21,151 bases of DNA from DATGFK01 sp040007395 (GTDB lineage: Bacteria; Chloroflexota; Anaerolineae; Aggregatilineales; UBA2796), in assembly GCA_040007395.1 (NCBI GenBank), contig JBDTVG010000175.1, positions 1 to 21,151 of the forward strand. Direction: 5' to 3'. The first letter of the stretch is position 1, and every line of letters starts with the position of its first letter. Positions 9,241 through 18,568 of the stretch are shown in pieces. The notes under the pieces were generated by a model. It was not told the DNA's origin, ran no database searches, and saw only the letters and a program-made list of their open reading frames with translations. Position numbers and translations under genes: made by a program.

Positions 9241-9336
9241 TTATAGTCCTTCCTGCATACCTTCACGCTCGTCTTCGAAATCAATTTCCTCGTCTGTAAA
9301 ACCTGAAAGGAAAAACTCTGCTATTCGTTTCTCCAT
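9241..9336 (-). CDS. Possible 31-residue acidic ORF upstream of cas8
   Basis: The 126 bases between the pPIWI-RE stop and the cas8 GTG contain a 31-codon ATG-to-TAA frame, MEKRIAEFFLSGFTDEEIDF followed by an acidic tail. Its TAA lies directly before the cas8 GTG, so ribosomes could pass from one to the other. The product is strongly acidic after residue 14. The ribosome site before its ATG is weak. I recognise no family. It could be a real small protein, a leader peptide coupling cas8 translation, or chance. Confidence 0.35.
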   Translation of the reverse strand: MEKRIAEFFLSGFTDEEIDFEDEREGMQEGL

Positions 9337-9366
9337 AGCACTCACAGCCGCGTAGAGGGTACAAAA

Positions 9367-12198
9367 CTAGTCTGCATCAATGATGCACATTAAATCCTCA
9401 AGGAGCACCTTTGCGAGGTGCATCGGATAAGGTAACAAGATATTCCCTTTGCTAAATGCAGGTGAAACCCGCAAGAAGTGAACACAACGGCACAAGATTT
9501 TGTAATCCTCCAGGCTGCGGAAATCGTCGCGCACAAAGAACGGCAGCAGTTCAACGAGTTGGGCATGTTTATAGGCATAATCACTGTCGATGGTCAGCTT
9601 GTAGCCATCCTCAAACTCGTCGCTTGATTGCTTGTCCTGCATATCCGATTCGCCTGCGATGGAAAAATAGTGCATAGGCTCCTGTACCGTGCAATCAACA
9701 TAGCCGGATAGGTGATCCAGATCACCAATTTGCTTGTCGGCATCCCAGTCCAATGTCCCTGTGGTGTACTGTGGTGTTTCGTTATCCTTCCGCAACCGGA
9801 TTACAGCCAGCAAGTTAGCGAAACGAGGATCGGAGCGCTCGAACTTTGCGCCACCGCGCACATGCGAGAAGTCCAGAATATTCTGCGTGTCAAACAACCT
9901 TTTATTGCCAAGTTGTGACCATCTGGCGCTGTCGTATTCGTTGCTAACCGAATTGCGCCACCAGTTCGCCGGGATAACCGCAATTGTAGGAGCGTCGAGA
10001 CGATGCTGAAGTACATCCTGCACAAATGGCATTAATTCATCGTTCTTCATTTGTAGTATGTCGGGGGCTTTATCTCGGTTACGTATCGGCGAACGCAGCT
10101 CGGCGAATTTTGTCCCCAACACGGAACTAGCTTGTGCGTAAGGAGTCCAGTTCATAAATCCCGGCGCAAACACCTCAACGCAACCGTTGGAGCACAGTCG
10201 CACAGCGATCACAGTGACAAGGTACTTTTCGTCTCGACGTAAGGCAGTCCTTTTATATACATGCCAGAACGCCACAACATCAAGATTAGGTACACGCAGC
10301 GCCGATAACTCGGCAGCGCGCTCATACATATCGGCGGGTGTGCCGTAGAATGCACCGATATTGCGAAGCATAAGATCGAGGATCGCGTTTTCAAGACGGG
10401 CCATGTTGCCGCGACTAGGCTTCCCTTTTTCGCCTGCCATGAAATGACCAATGAGTTGTGAAGCGATACCTTCACGGCTACACGCCTCACGGATAGCGCC
10501 TTTGATTTCTTGCGACTCGTGAACTGCCTTAAAGCCTTTCTCATCGTAATAGGACTCGATCAACGCGGTGCGATGGGCATTAGGTCGCCATGCAATCTTG
10601 CCCAAGGCGGGTCGCCATTCCTTCTCCACTTTGTTGTAGCGCGACAGCTTCATCTGCTCGGCCCACTTATCTTTGAAATCCTTAGCCCGTGCCTTGTTAT
10701 AGTGATCTTGGGGATTAAGCGGGCCGGGGTCCAATGGTTGACAAAGCTGGGTCGAAATATGAACCGGGTGAAAGCATAAAAAGGGCGACTCGCCCGTGTC
10801 ACAGCCGGGAAACATTGCGCGAAGTTTCGTCTGGAGGATCTCAAGAAACTGCGTATCGTTGTGGATCAGCGCTATGTCCAGACAGTCTTTCCCGGTGACC
10901 TGAACAGCGCGTCGGATTGCGTCGATAGTGTGATTGAGCTTGGCTGCTGTTTGTTCAGGGGTATAACGACCCTGTGGCGCAAAGTCCTTGTAGTCGCGCA
11001 AGGCAAGCGGTACATTGGCTCCCTGTGGCGCTTTGATGTCAGGCTCAAAGGCAATATCAGGGATCAGCACATCGGGTAGCAGTTCAAGAACACGCTGAAC
11101 AACTTCGGTGCGTTCTTTCAAGCTGAACCCCACCTTAACGTGGTGATTGTGCCCGTAGCGTCGTTCTTCGTCCTCATAGTCGGAATACTTTCGCCCCTCG
11201 GCGTGAATGATGTAATATTCATTCCGCCTAAAATCTGCGATGTTGCCCAGATTCCCATACTTGTGCGGCGCATCGAGCACAGCGCTGGGATCATCTAACG
11301 CGGATAAGCCATAGGAGGATAGCAGGCGAGCAAGATTGTTATCCCATACTTTAGGTGTGCGCTGTACATCTATAGGCAAGGATATTAAAGTTGTGTCATA
11401 GGGATATCGGACCATCTTCTGCCGGTTTTCGGGTGCAATCTTTTCGCGGTTAAACCCTAGCAGCACCGACAGATTGCGTTTCTGCGCATCCTTCTTGAAT
11501 GGCTCATGGGCATAGCGCCGCATCCCCACCTTGAGAAAGAGCCAGGGCTTCAACTGATCGTTCTCCATTCGCCCAACCTGAGTTTCTAGCTGAACCTTGA
11601 GGCTGTAGACGAAATAGCCGTCCTGCATCGCTTCTTCCAGCGCCGCTTTTTCCTCGGACTCGTCCGGCGCACCGCCAAATTTTTCAACCAGATAGCGTGG
11701 GTGAAACGGCTGGCTAACGAGATGTAAGCCTTTTGTGCCACCATCGTGCGCCTTCCGCCATGTGATGTTCAGTGGCTCTTTGCCGGAGTGGACAAGTGCC
11801 ATCGTTTGTCCATGCAACAGGGCCATGATTGAGGCAGGGATCACGTTGTAGCCCAGCGCATCATCCTGATTGAGATTAGCGATGAGTTCTTTGAGCGTGA
11901 CATCCGTTACCCATTGTGTTTCCGGCGATTGCAAAGCGTGTTTTAGTGCACTCAACTCGCGACTCATCGTTTCATCGACAAGCGCTTTTAACTCTGCGTT
12001 TTCGAGCCAGTGATCGATCCACATTTCGATCAGGTCACTGAGTGCTGCGACATCGGGAAACTGGCTGCCAATGTCAACGATGGCATTCGTATATGGATTA
12101 CGCTCTAGTTTGTTGATTGCTACCATACGCCGGACGCTGCCGTACTTTTCAAAGGAGTGGACCAGCACCGGACCACATGCCATGATTGCTTGATTCAA
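9367..12198 (-). CDS. pPIWI-RE Argonaute-like protein, main open part
   Basis: pPIWI-RE proteins are PIWI-superfamily members named for a conserved R and E, predicted to bind guide or R-loop nucleic acid in genome defence. This frame (943 codons from a TTG at 12198) has MID-like sequence near LDIALIHNDTQFLEIL and an RNase H-like domain starting near VPNLDVVAFWHVYKR. That domain includes FMNWTPYAQASSVLG, the block ANWWRNSVSNEYDSARWSQL, and FANLLAVIRLRKDNETPQY with R801/R803 and E807 as the R and E candidates. The same frame continues upstream past an in-frame TAA to an ATG at 12423, giving about 1018 codons, closer to family size. The next ATG downstream is at 12183. GGAGG lies only 3 bases before the TTG, so reinitiation there is possible but unproven. 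Confidence 0.85.
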   Translation of the reverse strand: MNQAIMACGPVLVHSFEKYGSVRRMVAINKLERNPYTNAIVDIGSQFPDVAALSDLIEMWIDHWLENAELKALVDETMSRELSALKHALQSPETQWVTDVTLKELIANLNQDDALGYNVIPASIMALLHGQTMALVHSGKEPLNITWRKAHDGGTKGLHLVSQPFHPRYLVEKFGGAPDESEEKAALEEAMQDGYFVYSLKVQLETQVGRMENDQLKPWLFLKVGMRRYAHEPFKKDAQKRNLSVLLGFNREKIAPENRQKMVRYPYDTTLISLPIDVQRTPKVWDNNLARLLSSYGLSALDDPSAVLDAPHKYGNLGNIADFRRNEYYIIHAEGRKYSDYEDEERRYGHNHHVKVGFSLKERTEVVQRVLELLPDVLIPDIAFEPDIKAPQGANVPLALRDYKDFAPQGRYTPEQTAAKLNHTIDAIRRAVQVTGKDCLDIALIHNDTQFLEILQTKLRAMFPGCDTGESPFLCFHPVHISTQLCQPLDPGPLNPQDHYNKARAKDFKDKWAEQMKLSRYNKVEKEWRPALGKIAWRPNAHRTALIESYYDEKGFKAVHESQEIKGAIREACSREGIASQLIGHFMAGEKGKPSRGNMARLENAILDLMLRNIGAFYGTPADMYERAAELSALRVPNLDVVAFWHVYKRTALRRDEKYLVTVIAVRLCSNGCVEVFAPGFMNWTPYAQASSVLGTKFAELRSPIRNRDKAPDILQMKNDELMPFVQDVLQHRLDAPTIAVIPANWWRNSVSNEYDSARWSQLGNKRLFDTQNILDFSHVRGGAKFERSDPRFANLLAVIRLRKDNETPQYTTGTLDWDADKQIGDLDHLSGYVDCTVQEPMHYFSIAGESDMQDKQSSDEFEDGYKLTIDSDYAYKHAQLVELLPFFVRDDFRSLEDYKILCRCVHFLRVSPAFSKGNILLPYPMHLAKVLLEDLMCIIDAD

Positions 12199-12234
12199 CT
12201 GCCTCCACGGTGGCTTCTTGTCATAGTCCAGCGG

Positions 12235-12423
12235 TTAGTTCTTCGGCCTGTTATTTTTCGTGTTGTAGCGATCTCTCAACGTATTTGTGAAAGTCCTCAG
12301 CGCCTTTTCATAGGGAAAATCCAGCACCGCGAAATGAACATCGCTCAATGCCTCCATGTTCAGTGACATCCGCGCTGGCAGGAGAATTTCTGAAGGTTTG
12401 AGTTTAGGACGTTTGTTAGTCAT
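12235..12423 (-). pseudogene. N-terminal part of pPIWI-RE cut off by in-frame TAA
   Basis: The ATG at 12423 has AGGAAA upstream and lies 13 bases after the helicase stop, the natural start of the third island gene. It encodes 62 residues (MTNKRPKLKPSEILLPARMS onwards) and stops at TAA 12235-12237. The same frame then reads PLDYDKKPPWRQLNQAIMAC, which looks like continuous protein: a Pro/Arg-rich linker into a helix. A change from TTA (Leu) to TAA would explain this. Unlike the frameshifts elsewhere, no homopolymer is involved. As written, the pPIWI-RE N-terminal domain is separated from the rest. Confidence 0.7.
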
Positions 12424-12436
12424 GATTATTTCCTAA

Positions 12437-15400
12437 TCAACTGTTATTCAGGCCAACCGTACAACTGAGCGACTCGGCAAGATCACCATAGAGGGCATTC
12501 CCTACTGCGTCCGCTGGGTCTGCATAGGTGGCAATTACATCGATCATTGCTTGCAGCAAACTGGTATCGGCTTCTTCCCTGATGGATGGGCCTTCTAATG
12601 CTGTCTTGGGTGACCATGCAGCATCCATAAAATAGGCGTAAAACGGCACGCCACCGCGCAACAGCCGCCCTATTGCCTGAATGATCAGCCCTGCCGTTGT
12701 CGCGGCGAGATCGCTTCGCGGTCTGATGAGCAGGTCTAGGTCAAGATCGCCCATTGTTCCGTCTGCCTGTGGATAGTTGAGCGAACCATACGAGGTACGT
12801 AGTTCGATGTTGCGCCATAACTTGTTGGCAGTTTCCCGCAAGACGACTGCACTCTTATATAAGCCATCTGCACGTTCAAACGCGGTTGGAACATCCAGAC
12901 GGGCGGCCCATTGCATTGTGTAGCGGTTAATTTCCCGCGCCGTTGAAACCATATCTTCCGGTTGCCACATCGGACGCATCAGAAAGAACACGGCCCCAAA
13001 TGCTGCCAGTGCTGAAGGCTGATTCTTGTTTAGGATGTTGAAGCCACGTCCGATAGACTGCATCGGCGCGACAAGGATAGTCCCCCCGGTTTCGCAAAAC
13101 TGCTCAATATCAACACGTTGAACATCATTTCCCGGCCTTAGGGTTGCCTCATAATCCTGGTTGTCCTTACCCTTCGACAGGTAATAAATGCGATCTGCCA
13201 TTAAGGGCCATTGTTTTTGCAGTCCTAATGCCACTGTCTGTGCTTGCGTATAGGAATTGGTGAACAACAGCAGACGTGATCTATCGGCCCACCGATCAGG
13301 GTCAAGCTCCGCATTCTGATGCAGGCTTTCCAACACCCCCTAGAAAACCGCCGGATTGTCCATCATTGCCGAGCATGGCGCGTACCATCTTGAGCAGGGC
13401 TTTCAGCTTATCCCCGACTCCTGACACGGCAATTGAGTGGTTCTTATCGTCATAAAAAGGTTTGAATTCAAAGCGGCTGTCTGCCATGCCTTCTCGTGTG
13501 CGTTGATCAGGCGACAACACGCCATGCGGCGGCACCTGAAGATTGAAGCGGCTGGAGTCAGGTAGATAGGACGTACCTGACATGGCAAGCACATTCGGCC
13601 CGCGCAGCCCATCGAGATCAGTACGCAAGCGGTGAAAGTTCAAGACATAGGCCCGCCCGATGTTGACATGGACAAATTGCGTGAGATGGTTGGTCTTGCC
13701 AGACATATTATTTTTGGGGACGCGGTACAGTCCGTACTGTGCGCCTGTGGCAGGGATCGGCAATATATTGCGAAGATTTTTCGGGATTTTGGCATAGGGT
13801 TGTTCAACGCCAATATCAGCAGGCTTGCGATGCCATTCGTTAACTACGATGCCTAAATGCCAGTCCAGCACGACAACCCACAGTGTGAAAAAGAGCCGTA
13901 GCGCCAGATCATGTTTGTTGCGATCCAACTGATCTTTCTTTACATAGGCGCGATCTACTTTGCTTTCGCTGCTTTCAAGACGTACTTTGAGTGCAACGAG
14001 ACATGGTTCTACCTCTGGAAAAAAGCGATCCAGCCACTCCTCGCAACGTGTAATCAGCCCCTCAGTATCAACGTCCAGCCCTGCGCTGTTCATCTGCTGC
14101 ATAATGTCCGCAAGGGCATAACCGCCTTGCTTTTCGATGCTGCCATTAAGCGGTGCGAGTTGCTGTACGAGCGGATTTCCGATCTGGTCCAGTTCTTCAA
14201 AATACTGAAGGACAGCGCGGGTTTGATGGTCCTCTAAACGCCGCAGTTCTGGCGGGAGATCGTCGCGGCTCTCGAACTCCTTCAAGCCTGCCAAGCGCCG
14301 CGACAGGCGGTAAGACAGGTTATTGCGCGTAAAATGTCCACGCTTAACCCACATGCGCAGCCGTTCTAAGCCGCGCCCCTGCGTCTGATCAAGACTTGTG
14401 AGTATGCCGCTGATGGCTTTAGTTGCGGCACGCTCGGCAAATAGCCATCTCTGAAACTCAGGCGCGGCGGCGCGGTTCACCTTTAGATATTCCGCTACTT
14501 CATCATCGAGACGATCCAAGAGGCCGCTTTCGCCGTCTGTCAACGGGAGATTGTTGGCATACACACCATCAAACCAATCGACAATCGTTTCAGCCTCATC
14601 AAAAATAACGAGATCAGATTGTTCGTAAACCAGATCGCCAATCTTAATAGGGCGCTCTTCGAGGTGATGAGGCGCACCGGATTGAGAGAGTGCTCCCGGT
14701 GTGGTGATCCAAAGTTTTGCCGTCGGCATGTCGCGGTACATTTGCTTGGATGGGCAGATCGCAAACAGCGGACACACATGGTTTTTAGGATATTTTGAGC
14801 CTTTGGCTAAGGTTTTATTTTGCAGCCGCTGGCAGGGTTCTTTCCCAATGGGAATGTTTTTCGTGCTGTCAGCATCCCAGCTAACGAGCGCCTGTAATGG
14901 GCAAACTGGATTCAGCCACCGTTCGCCCCAGTGTGGGACGTTCTGTGCCTTGCTACTCTGATATTCGCGGGAAACTAACAACCGTTTCAGATGTACTTCG
15001 CGGGTACTTTGCCCCAAGACCGGCACAGCAACAGGGGTATTCTCTGCCGGGTCGTTACAGAACCAGACGTTGAAACGGTGAGCCAATTGGACGGCTGTAT
15101 TCGTATCACCAACGACAAAAGTGATCCGCATATCAAGTTCAAGGCGGATAACGTGGGCGGCAATCAAGATAGCAAGCGTTGTTTTGCCGGAAGACACAAT
15201 GCCTGCCATATGGAAAAAGCCATCAATATCTAAGGTCTCCGATGGGGTAAGGCAGGCTTGTATCCCAACCCCCTCAACGTGTTGATAGTGTATTTTTGCG
15301 AGGTCTGCGGCCCAATGTACCCGGTTGCCAAGCTCACGTTCTCGGTTATCCAGAAATTTGGCCGTTTTCTTGAGGTCTTTGAGGTTGATACTGAACGGCT

Positions 15401-16004
15401 GTCGTGGACGTACACCGTCGAACCAGTGACCAGTCAGCGCGTGATCAAGATGGGCAATATGCTTGTCTTCAAAACGAACCTCGCCGCGTTGCACGTCAGT
15501 TTTTGTGGTGATGGTAAATGTGTACGTTTCGTTGGCTTTGGGGCGGTGAGGGCTATAACGACGAAATGGCAGGGCTGTTGCGAGCATTTGCTCATATTGC
15601 TGAATATGCGCAGGGTGACGTAGCGGCTCGCTTTTGTAGGCACCGATAATCTGCGTATCAAGATCGGTAGCGACAATGTTGTAATTGCGGTGCTCTGCTT
15701 TGATACCTGCATACTGGACGAGAGCGGCTTCCCACGCGAAACGTGAGTTCAACGGGATAAATTGACGGGCATTGGCGATCATACGCCGCTGGTCAGGGGT
15801 CAGCGAGTTCAACCTCTCGTTTGGCGTTGGCGTACCAGCCAGCAGCACCCAGCCGACTGTGATCGGTTCGTCAGCTAAACCGAGTGCTTCCGCTAGCGTC
15901 AATACTGCCTCGACATTGACCAATAACTTGCCCTGCCCCACTGTTTCTGGAGCCTTGTCGATTGCCTTACAGAGGGTTTTGTATTCAGACGGTGTTTCGT
16001 ACAT
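12437..16004 (-). pseudogene. DinG/XPD-like helicase of pPIWI-RE island, one frameshift
   Basis: This is an SF2 helicase of the DinG/XPD type, a partner in pPIWI-RE islands thought to unwind R-loops or duplex DNA. Seen: Walker A GIVSSGKT at 268-275; four cysteines C368, C391, C411 and C417 between Walker A and B, as in Fe-S helicases; the Walker B variant DEAE at 469-472 (VIFDEAETIVDWFD); and SGTSYLPD as the motif III region. After the break come LLLFTNSY, SIGRGFNI (motif V) and QAIGRLLR (motif VI). The break is at five C (13336-13340, plus strand); removing one base joins GGFLG to VLESLHQNAELDPDRW. AAGGAG lies about 7 bases before the ATG. Total is about 1190 residues, of which roughly the first 260 precede the helicase core and are unassigned. 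Confidence 0.85.
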
Positions 16005-16049
16005 CCCCGACTCCTTTTTGATCAGTGTGATCAGCGTTATTGCGGGTAG

Positions 16050-17177
16050 TTAGCGGCTGGCCTTGATTAACTCTGCGCATTTGGAACGCATCCGTGTACA
16101 GAAATCCTCCTGAGTCAGGAGATACAGCGGCGGTTTTATTGCTCCATAATGGCGGTGTACCTGCTCCATATAATCGGGTACGAAACGAAGGCGGCGATCA
16201 GGCACAACGTAGAACTCCTTTGCGTGCTCAAGCACATTCCCCTGTGCCATTGGGCGGATTTTTCGGGCGAGGTCTTTAGGATCGGCAAGGTCTTTCACAT
16301 CTACAGCCCACGCCTCGTCGCGAAATTTCAAGCGCAGGTCGTAGGCATCTAGCCCCGGATAGCGCACAACTGCCGTAAGATGCTCAGGGTGTTCATCCTG
16401 AAGCGCCTCGGCCTCAGCAAAAACGACTCGTTCGGCTTGTCCAGGGATGAATGTACGCAAATGAATTCCGGGCTTCATGCGCGAATACGATGATGCAGAA
16501 ATCGTCTGGATATATGGCAGGCTAGGATGATGATCGTCACACCATATAGGTTTAATTCCTGCCAATTGACCATCGGTTATGTGTAATATGCCGCAATAAT
16601 CGCAGCAATAAATCTCATCGCCGCTATCATCCTGCTGATAGAACGTTGTTTTTAGGTAATCCCGCGATTCTTCGGTGACATTCTGTTGCTTGAGGGCAAT
16701 CAAATCCTTGCTGGTTATCCACGAATGTTCAATCAGAAAGGATCGAATAATCACATAAAGTCTTTGCGCCTCGACTGCATCATCCATGCTGTGCATCCGG
16801 TCAAGGAAGCGTACTATCTCCCAGTTATCGAGCACACTAGCAGGGAGAAATCCGGTTTTGTGGTGTTTCTGCAACAGTTCATCCGGCAAGCTGTAGAGAT
16901 AATCTTTAGCCTGTTCCCCTAATTGCCCATCGTTCATCAGTGGATAGTCAGTTGTAAAATCCGCTAATGGATATGGATACCAATCCACTAGCGATTTATG
17001 ACAAAGGGTAAGGAACGCAGAAAACGTCTTCGGGAATGCCGTACCCATTCCCAACGCAATATTACTCATTGCATGGAGTAGCCCCGGCGGGTAGCCAGAT
17101 TCCCATCCCGTAGGCCGCTCAATATATAAAGCAACGCCAAGTAAAAGTTCAGCAAACATGTTATCATCGTGGGCCAT
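16050..17177 (-). CDS. pPIWI-RE-associated REase-fold nuclease with zinc cluster
   Basis: This is the nuclease member of the three-gene pPIWI-RE island. The C-terminal third has a PD-(D/E)xK pattern: YPGLDAYDLRL with D280 followed by AWAVDVKD with D293-x-K295. A cysteine/histidine cluster (C191, C192, C195, C213, H216, H217) forms a likely zinc ribbon or DNA-binding finger just before it. The N-terminal 180 residues are helical and unassigned; such N-termini carry island-specific domains. I chose the ATG at 17177 because AGGA lies about 7 bases upstream; a TTG two codons earlier is less likely. It is the first gene of the minus-strand block and is followed by the helicase after 45 bases. The nuclease residues look intact. 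Confidence 0.82.
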   Translation of the reverse strand: MAHDDNMFAELLLGVALYIERPTGWESGYPPGLLHAMSNIALGMGTAFPKTFSAFLTLCHKSLVDWYPYPLADFTTDYPLMNDGQLGEQAKDYLYSLPDELLQKHHKTGFLPASVLDNWEIVRFLDRMHSMDDAVEAQRLYVIIRSFLIEHSWITSKDLIALKQQNVTEESRDYLKTTFYQQDDSGDEIYCCDYCGILHITDGQLAGIKPIWCDDHHPSLPYIQTISASSYSRMKPGIHLRTFIPGQAERVVFAEAEALQDEHPEHLTAVVRYPGLDAYDLRLKFRDEAWAVDVKDLADPKDLARKIRPMAQGNVLEHAKEFYVVPDRRLRFVPDYMEQVHRHYGAIKPPLYLLTQEDFCTRMRSKCAELIKASR

Positions 17178-17211
17178 GTCCAATCCTATGTTTACCTAGC
17201 TTTCTAAATAA

Positions 17212-17230
17212 TTGAACAGTGCTGTTTCAA
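17212..17230. promoter_or_regulatory. Imperfect palindrome, possible operator
   Basis: TTGAACAGTGCTGTTTCAA has arms TTGAACAG and CTGTT-TCAA that pair with one bulged base. It lies 11 bases downstream of the predicted -10 box of the nuclease-gene promoter, roughly +5 to +23 of that transcript, where a repressor could block transcription. The neighbouring XRE protein is the obvious candidate ligand. This is inference from position and symmetry. Confidence 0.35.
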
Positions 17231-17241
17231 AGAATAGGCCC

Positions 17242-17270
17242 ATCATAAGATAAGTTCAAACTGATCACAA
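17242..17270 (-). promoter_or_regulatory. Sigma-70-like promoter for the pPIWI-RE/cas block
   Basis: On the minus strand, TTGTGA (17270-17265) and TATGAT (17247-17242) are separated by exactly 17 bases. The boxes match consensus at 4 of 6 and 5 of 6 positions. The site is about 65 bases upstream of the nuclease ATG and is the best promoter seen ahead of the whole minus-strand block. Confidence 0.5.
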
Positions 17271-17325
17271 GAATCATCTGTGTAACAAGAATTAGCGCCG
17301 CTCTTAACTTTGGAGGCGATCAGCA

Positions 17326-17688
17326 TTGGCGACCAAGTTTAGTGCTCAGAAATTGGCGGAGCTGGTACGAGGTTATAGAGACAAGAATATGGTGACGCTG
17401 CGTAAACTTGCTGATCTCACGGAAACGAGTACAGCTACGTTGTCGCGCATCGAACACAAGACTGTGAAAACTGCGCCGGATACACAGACACTGCTCCGGC
17501 TGATGGATATTTGCGGGTTTACTCTTGAAGACATTTTTCAGAGCGATGATGACGCGGGGAATTCACAGATTCACGATATTTCGACGCAGCTACATGCTTC
17601 AAAGCATATTAGCGCCGAAACCATGCAGGCGCTCGAAGCGGTTATTCGTGCCGTTCGGCTTCAATTCTCTGCCGATGGGGAAAACTGA
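17326..17688 (+). CDS. XRE-family HTH transcriptional regulator
   Basis: The 120-residue protein has an XRE/Cro-CI helix-turn-helix over about residues 10-66: LRKLADLTETSTATLSRIEH is the helix-turn-helix core, followed by TLLRLMDICGFTLEDIF. The C-terminal 50 residues are short and helical, so it is probably a dimeric repressor. The start is TTG with GGAGG 9 bases upstream. It is divergent from the nuclease gene across about 150 bases and is followed after 11 bases by a metallopeptidase gene. This matches ImmR/ImmA-type pairs, in which the protease removes the repressor on a stress signal. Control of the pPIWI-RE/cas block is inferred from position. Confidence 0.88.
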   Translation: MATKFSAQKLAELVRGYRDKNMVTLRKLADLTETSTATLSRIEHKTVKTAPDTQTLLRLMDICGFTLEDIFQSDDDAGNSQIHDISTQLHASKHISAETMQALEAVIRAVRLQFSADGEN

Positions 17689-17699
17689 GGTCGATAATA

Positions 17700-18245
17700 G
17701 TGGCACTGACTTGGGTGTTCAGGGAATCCTGTGAACGTATAGCGGTAGAGTATCGGCGCAAACTCGGCAATCGATTTGCTTATGACGCGCTCCCAGCTTC
17801 TGAACTGCTCGATGACCTTCATATAACTATCGTTTCGCCGGAGAGTCTGCAATACCTAACCCTAACAGCAGAGCAGCGTCAGCACCTTGAAACAGTTTCG
17901 GGAGGGGTGGTTTCTATAGCGCCAATCGTTGTGCTGTATAACCCATCTCATTCACCTGCACGTCACGAATCGAATATGATGCACGAGTGTGCTCATATCA
18001 TCTTGAAGCATCCTATGATTCCTTTTGATCCCGCATTGCCGTTTCCGCCACGCGATCCCAAATGCGAAGAGGAAGCTATTTATCTGGGGGGCTGCCTGCA
18101 AATACCGAAACGTGGTCTGTTGTGGGCGATTCAGAAGGGCGTGAACGTAGAACAAACTGCAAATCACTTTGGGGCGAGTACAGAAATGGTTTACTATCGT
18201 GCGAATGTGCTTAGACTACGGAAGCACATCGACGCAAATTGGTAG
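17700..18245 (+). CDS. ImmA/IrrE-family metallopeptidase
   Basis: This 181-residue putative zinc peptidase has the motif HECAH (H95-E96-x-x-H99) within NMMHECAHIILKHP. Downstream KCEEEAIYLGGCLQIP supplies the glutamate expected as third zinc ligand (E123-E125). This is the COG2856 (ImmA/IrrE) arrangement, whose members cleave XRE-type repressors. The start is GTG with GAGG about 9 bases upstream. The gene follows the HTH gene by 11 bases, so the two form an operon. No membrane segment is seen. The C-terminal helical part (ANHFGASTEMVYYRANVLRL) resembles the small C-terminal helix-turn-helix-like tail common in the family. Confidence 0.88.
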   Translation: MALTWVFRESCERIAVEYRRKLGNRFAYDALPASELLDDLHITIVSPESLQYLTLTAEQRQHLETVSGGVVSIAPIVVLYNPSHSPARHESNMMHECAHIILKHPMIPFDPALPFPPRDPKCEEEAIYLGGCLQIPKRGLLWAIQKGVNVEQTANHFGASTEMVYYRANVLRLRKHIDANW

Positions 18246-18305
18246 AGCAGCAGCTCTAAGTCCGCTTGATATTCATTAAATCGTACTGAGCTAGGTTTGC
18301 TAACT

Positions 18306-18568
18306 TTAATGCTCGTTATCTATACGTTTTAAATCACAAATCCAGCGAAGGTCCCCACGTGGGTGAAATGTCGTCCTCCGGCCAATTATTTTGGGCTTGT
18401 TAGTGGCAAGTTCCGCATCGTCCCGGTTCATCACACCTTCAACAAATGTTTCAAGCGCCTGCAAGGTTTGATAGTGAGCTAGGTAGTCTCTAAAAAGGTC
18501 AGCCACTTCCCACGCACTGGCATGATCTAGTCTATCGATCAATGGGCGAAACTCAACCAGGGCCGTCT
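18306..18568 (-). pseudogene. Unassigned gene fragment fused to STAND remnant
   Basis: On the minus strand, a frame reads TALVEFRPLIDRLDHASAWE through HPRGDLRWICDLKRIDNEH and stops at 18306. It begins just after an in-frame stop, with no good start codon or ribosome site, and its 5' edge overlaps the end of the STAND NTPase fragment in another frame. I do not recognise the domain. The helical stretch WEVADLFRDYLAHYQTLQALETF looks like real protein. The likeliest reading is the C-terminus of a gene whose middle was deleted, possibly the same gene as the STAND fragment. Confidence 0.35.

Noticed and set aside
18243..18258. Hairpin TAGAGC-AGCA-GCTCTA after the peptidase gene as a terminator
   Set aside because: The stem is only 6 bp and no T-run follows.
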